Shown in pieces: positions 60,854 to 64,000 of a DNA stretch of 64,000 nucleotides (positions are counted from its first letter, which is position 1; each line of letters begins with the position of its first letter). The stretch comes from Pseudomonas sp. PSB18 (GTDB taxonomy: Bacteria > Pseudomonadota > Gammaproteobacteria > Pseudomonadales > Pseudomonadaceae), in assembly GCF_014596565.1 (NCBI RefSeq), contig NZ_NOIN01000005.1, positions 248,001 to 312,000 of the forward strand, in the 5' to 3' direction. The notes under the pieces were generated by a model. That model saw nothing but the letters and a program-made list of their open reading frames with translations. It was not told the DNA's origin and did no database searches. The translations under genes were made by a program, and so were the position numbers.

Positions 60854-61870
60854 ATGAACGAAATGCCCCGTGACATTGACCTCGCCACCCGGTCGATCAC
60901 CCAACCACGTACGCTGGTCTTCCTGGCCTACCCGCAAATGGGCCTCCTGGACCTGACCGGGGCCCAGACGGTGTTCTGGGCGGCGACCAAAGCCATGGCC
61001 GAACGCGGCCTGCCCGGCTACGCCATGCATACCGCCAGCCTCGCGGGCGGGTTGATGCGAACCGCCGAAGGCCTGGTCGTGGAAACCTGCGGCCTGCGCC
61101 AGTTCGACGACGTCCTGATCGACACGCTGATCGTCCCCGGCGCGCCCGATATCCGTCAGGCGATGATCGATTGCGTCGCTCTGGTCGACTGGCTGCGCCA
61201 GGCTTCGGGCAGGGCCCGACGCACCGCATCGGTGTGCAGCGGCACGTTCCTGATGGCCCAGGCCGGCTTGCTGGACGGACGCCGCGCCGCGACCCACTGG
61301 GCCATGTGCGACATGCTGAAAAGCGGTTTCCCGGCGGTAGAAGTGGACCTGGATGCGATTTTCATCCAGCAGGACCACGTGTGGACCTCGGCAGGGGTCA
61401 GCGCCGGCATCGACATGGCCCTGGCGCTGGTGGAAGCCGACTGCGGACGCGACGTCGCCCTGCAGGTGGCCCGGGAGCTGGTGGTGTTTCTCAAGCGCCC
61501 CGGTGGCCAGGCGCAGTTCAGCCAGCTGTTGCAACTGCAAACCCAGGACAGCGCCGGCTTCGACGAGCTGCACCTATGGATTGCCGAACACTTGGGCGAC
61601 GACCTGACCATCGAACGGCTGGCCCGCCAGGCGCGGATGAGCCCGCGCAATTTTGCCCGGGTCTACAAGCGCCAGACCGGACGAACCCCGGCCAAGGCCA
61701 TCGAGTTGTTCCGCCTGGAAGCCGCGCGAAGGCTGCTGGAAGAGTCCCAACGCAACATCGACCAGATTGCCCGGTCGTGCGGCTTCGGTGACGAAGAGCG
61801 AATGCGCCATACCTTCCAGCGCCACCTCTCGATTTCACCTCGGGACTACCGCAAGCGCTTTTCCCGCTGA
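60854..61870 (+). CDS. GlxA-type AraC regulator with DJ-1/PfpI domain
   Basis: The 338-residue protein starts MNEMPRDIDLATRSITQPRT at 60854; the earlier in-frame start adds a poor N-terminus. Residues about 15-195 are a DJ-1/PfpI domain, with the usual Cys region in RTASVCSGTFLMAQAGLLDG. Residues about 235-335 carry the AraC HTHs: DLTIERLARQARMSPRNFAR and IDQIARSCGFGDEERMRHTF. Such regulators often control amine or quaternary-ammonium catabolism. The target here is unknown; no divergent gene lies next to it. Confidence 0.88.
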   Translation: MNEMPRDIDLATRSITQPRTLVFLAYPQMGLLDLTGAQTVFWAATKAMAERGLPGYAMHTASLAGGLMRTAEGLVVETCGLRQFDDVLIDTLIVPGAPDIRQAMIDCVALVDWLRQASGRARRTASVCSGTFLMAQAGLLDGRRAATHWAMCDMLKSGFPAVEVDLDAIFIQQDHVWTSAGVSAGIDMALALVEADCGRDVALQVARELVVFLKRPGGQAQFSQLLQLQTQDSAGFDELHLWIAEHLGDDLTIERLARQARMSPRNFARVYKRQTGRTPAKAIELFRLEAARRLLEESQRNIDQIARSCGFGDEERMRHTFQRHLSISPRDYRKRFSR

Positions 61871-61905
61871 CCGGGCTGGGGCCTCCAACGATTACCTCAA
61901 CGAGC

Positions 61906-62823
61906 ATGACTTCGTCCATGAGCGACTTCTCCTACACACAATACATACGTTTCCGGACCCCAGACTCAGGTATCGGCCCGCGCGAACAGGTGCCGATGCT
62001 CCCCCAGGAGCAGGCCTGGGCCCATGACTATGCGGCCCATCATCGCTTCAACTGGATCGTGGTGCTGATGCCGCCGCTGTGCTTCGGCCCCCTGTTGCCT
62101 CCCATCGCATTCATCCTGGGGTTGTTGCTCTATCGAACGCTGTTTGCCCCTGGCCTGGACCTGGACCCCATCATCGGTGAGTCCCTGGGATGGCTGGTGG
62201 CCGCGGTGGTGCTTTTCACCATGGCCTGGGCCCTGCGAAATACCCTGCGGGACAAACACGACCCGACCAAACGCTACTGGCAGTCCATGCCGGATCAGGG
62301 AGTGGTCGAGCTTGAGCGCCATACCCTGGTCTCGGGTTTCTGCCTGTGGTCCAGCGACTATGACTTCGACTGCAACACCCTCATGCTCTGGGTCAACGAT
62401 AAAATCGAGCGCGTGCAAGACAGCGGTGTATCGCAGTGGATCCTGGCCAGGACCGAGGCGGGACACTGGCTGGTGCTCAAGGAGCAATTCCCGGGCAACT
62501 TCACCTACGCTCGGATTGGGCAGACACCTGCGCCGAGCAAGCACCTTCAACCACGGCAGCATCTGGCGATTGCCTTTGCCCCCGGCACCCAGCTGCCGCT
62601 GGGCCGGCGTTTCGACGGTGCACCGATTTCCCTGATAGACACGTCGTACTGGCTGGCTGGCGATGAACTCAAGCGCCTTGCCGAGGCCGCCCATCACTGG
62701 AGCTTTTTTCCTCCGGAGCGCTACGCCGTGATCAACGAGCAGGATGCCGAATGGGTGCAGCGGCTGGTGGCGAAGGCGCAAGCCAAGGTCGACCCCGAGG
62801 GATACGCCTCGAAAGACGATTAG
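61906..62823 (+). CDS. Unknown inner-membrane protein
   Basis: The 305-residue protein has two hydrophobic segments, near residues 49-80 (WIVVLMPPLCFGPLLPPIAF) and 93-110 (LGWLVAAVVLFTMAWALR). The N-terminus and the long C-terminal part (about 115-305) should lie on the same side. The C-terminal part has YWQSMPDQGVVELERHTLVS and a beta-rich core with WFFP-type aromatic residues, but I recognise no family. It starts 35 bases after the GlxA-type gene and could be in the same transcript. Confidence 0.65.
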   Translation: MTSSMSDFSYTQYIRFRTPDSGIGPREQVPMLPQEQAWAHDYAAHHRFNWIVVLMPPLCFGPLLPPIAFILGLLLYRTLFAPGLDLDPIIGESLGWLVAAVVLFTMAWALRNTLRDKHDPTKRYWQSMPDQGVVELERHTLVSGFCLWSSDYDFDCNTLMLWVNDKIERVQDSGVSQWILARTEAGHWLVLKEQFPGNFTYARIGQTPAPSKHLQPRQHLAIAFAPGTQLPLGRRFDGAPISLIDTSYWLAGDELKRLAEAAHHWSFFPPERYAVINEQDAEWVQRLVAKAQAKVDPEGYASKDD

Positions 62824-62835
62824 TCCCCGCAGCGC

Positions 62836-63774
62836 TCAAGCGACCTTCCGGGCGTCCTGATGCTCGGCGCGCTCGGCCACGAACGCGCTGCAACGGGAGC
62901 GCAACCAGCACTCCCCCGGATCATTGTGAGAAGCACCGCCCCAGACCATCGACAGCGCGTGCTCGGGCAAGCGGATCGGCGCCGGCTCGGCTCTCAGGCC
63001 CGCGGACATCGCCATTGCCTGGGCAACGTAGTCGGGCACGATGGCGATCATGTCGCTGTGGGCCAACAGCACAGGCAAGGCGCTGAACTGTGGCACGGTC
63101 AGCACCACCCGGCGTTGGCGCCCGATCAGGCTCAAGGCGCGATCGGAATCATCGATGACATTGCCCATGGACGACACCACTGCGTGGGGTCGTTGGCAGA
63201 ACTCGTCCAGGGACAATTCGCCGGGCTGCGAATCGGCCCGCAGCAGCATCGGCCGCATCTGGCGCAAGTCCTTGCGCCGGGCATTGGCCGGCAGCTCCAC
63301 GGTGTGGCTGATGCCAAGGGTGATCTCCCCGCTGATCAACAGTTGGGACATCTGCCATTGATCGGCCCGGCGTACCACCAATGTCGTGCCCGGCGCCTCG
63401 ACCCGCAGGCGGCGCAACAGCTCCGGCAGCAACGCGTATTCAACGTCATCGGACAGTCCGATATGAAAGGTCGCTTCACTGGTGCCCGGATCGAACGCCT
63501 GGCAGCGACTCAGGGCAGCGGCGATGCCGTCCAGCGCCGGGCTCAGGTTGGCAAATATCTCCTGGGCCCGTGACGTCGGCTCCATCAACCGGCCCGACCG
63601 GATGAACAAGGGGTCATCGAACATCAGTCGCAGGCGGGCCAGTGCGCTGCTGATCGTCGGTTGACCGAGAAACAGCTTTTCACCGACACGACTGACATTG
63701 CGCTCATGCATCAAGGTTTCGAAGACAACCAGCAGATTGATGTCAGCACGACGCAGGTCATTTCTGTTCATCAT
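62836..63774 (-). CDS. LysR family regulator
   Basis: The 312-residue protein has the LysR HTH at the start (ADINLLVVFETLMHERNVSR and then LFLGQPTISSALARLRLMF) and the substrate domain after about residue 95 (FHIGLSDDVEYALLPELLRR). The family usually activates a divergent operon. The sequence to its right (63775-64000) is a promoter region whose gene would start beyond the window. The gene ends 12 bases from the stop of the unknown membrane protein, convergently. Confidence 0.9.
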   Translation of the reverse strand: MMNRNDLRRADINLLVVFETLMHERNVSRVGEKLFLGQPTISSALARLRLMFDDPLFIRSGRLMEPTSRAQEIFANLSPALDGIAAALSRCQAFDPGTSEATFHIGLSDDVEYALLPELLRRLRVEAPGTTLVVRRADQWQMSQLLISGEITLGISHTVELPANARRKDLRQMRPMLLRADSQPGELSLDEFCQRPHAVVSSMGNVIDDSDRALSLIGRQRRVVLTVPQFSALPVLLAHSDMIAIVPDYVAQAMAMSAGLRAEPAPIRLPEHALSMVWGGASHNDPGECWLRSRCSAFVAERAEHQDARKVA

Positions 63775-63897
63775 AGTAGCCGCCCCAGGCGCCAGGCCAT
63801 TGAGTCAGGAGTGGACAGGATCGTCGCCTGACCCTTTATAGAGACGCACCGGCGACGGTATGCCTGGCAGGTTATGTCCGCCGCGGTGCGCTTGTCT

Positions 63898-63915
63898 GTT
63901 GTACCTAGGGACAAC
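63898..63915. promoter_or_regulatory. Near-perfect palindrome upstream of the LysR gene
   Basis: GTTGTACCTAGGGACAAC differs from its reverse complement at only two positions. It is centred about 130 bases upstream of the LysR start. It could be an operator of the LysR protein or of the next gene to the right. The rest of 63775-64000 shows no gene. Confidence 0.4.
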
Positions 63916-64000
63916 ACCTTCAACCTTTAGGCAGTCTCACCGATACTTCGGTATGCAACGCTTGAGGAGCATGGCGTAATTTCAGGGTTTTATGTCCTAC

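Noticed and set aside
63992..64000. Possible gene start near the right edge (ATG at 63992-63994)
   Set aside because: Only three codons are visible, so no coding call can be supported.

Overview
The window looks like a chromosomal segment of a fluorescent-group Pseudomonas. The evidence is high GC, Pseudomonas-type catabolic operons (hydroxyproline, acetoin), a DUF2790-type small secreted protein, and paired REP-like palindromes of the type 'tgtgggagcgagcctgctcgcgat' at many operon boundaries. I see no rRNA, tRNA, CRISPR array, transposase, integrase or plasmid origin.

Layout. 1-4065: the start of a TonB-dependent siderophore receptor, a MocR regulator, an MFS transporter and a GntR/FCD regulator. 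4153-5064: an unknown protein with a PLAT-like N-terminus. 5180-17584: a hydroxyproline catabolic locus in two blocks: 4-hydroxyproline epimerase plus a three-part D-hydroxyproline dehydrogenase, then a PAS-AraC regulator and an ABC importer operon that also encodes an aconitase-X dehydratase, a proline-racemase-like protein and a DapA-type deaminase. A DinB-fold protein follows. 17649-25247: acetoin/2,3-butanediol catabolism (acoXABC-bdhA) divergent from acoR, with a clear sigma-54 promoter and palindromic activator sites between them. 25258-29554: a small secreted protein, a DipZ-like thiol-redox protein, a DUF2790 protein and an OmpR-type two-component system. 29824-34341: a ThDP enzyme of the pyruvate oxidase/acetolactate synthase family and a CHASE4-PAS-GGDEF protein with a degenerate EAL domain. 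34552-38337: two regulator/enzyme pairs (TetR with a Rossmann oxidoreductase, MarR with an FAD monooxygenase).

38377-55717, all on the minus strand, is the most unusual part: 15 tightly packed genes, many joined by 4-base ATGA overlaps. They encode a fatty acyl-AMP ligase, two acyl carrier proteins, a polytopic His-rich membrane protein, a membrane desaturase, a class-III aminotransferase fused to an acyl-ACP-reductase-like domain, an SRPBCC protein, a GNAT-fold acyltransferase, a MacB/LolD-type ABC ATPase, an FtsX-type permease, a LolA-like periplasmic protein, a ketosynthase, a ceramide-reductase-like SDR, an acyl-CoA dehydrogenase homologue and a DUF1302-like outer-membrane protein. My inference is that the operon activates and modifies a fatty acyl chain on ACP, reduces it to an aldehyde, transaminates it to a long-chain amine, possibly N-acylates that amine, and moves the lipid to the outer membrane by a Lol-like route. 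I do not recognise this exact combination as a described system.

55969-63774: an amidase, an MFS transporter, a SphA-like outer-membrane protein and an AraC regulator on the minus strand, then a GlxA-type AraC regulator, an unknown membrane protein and a LysR regulator. Gene symbols in the hydroxyproline and acetoin loci are assigned by family recognition and gene order, not by a database search.
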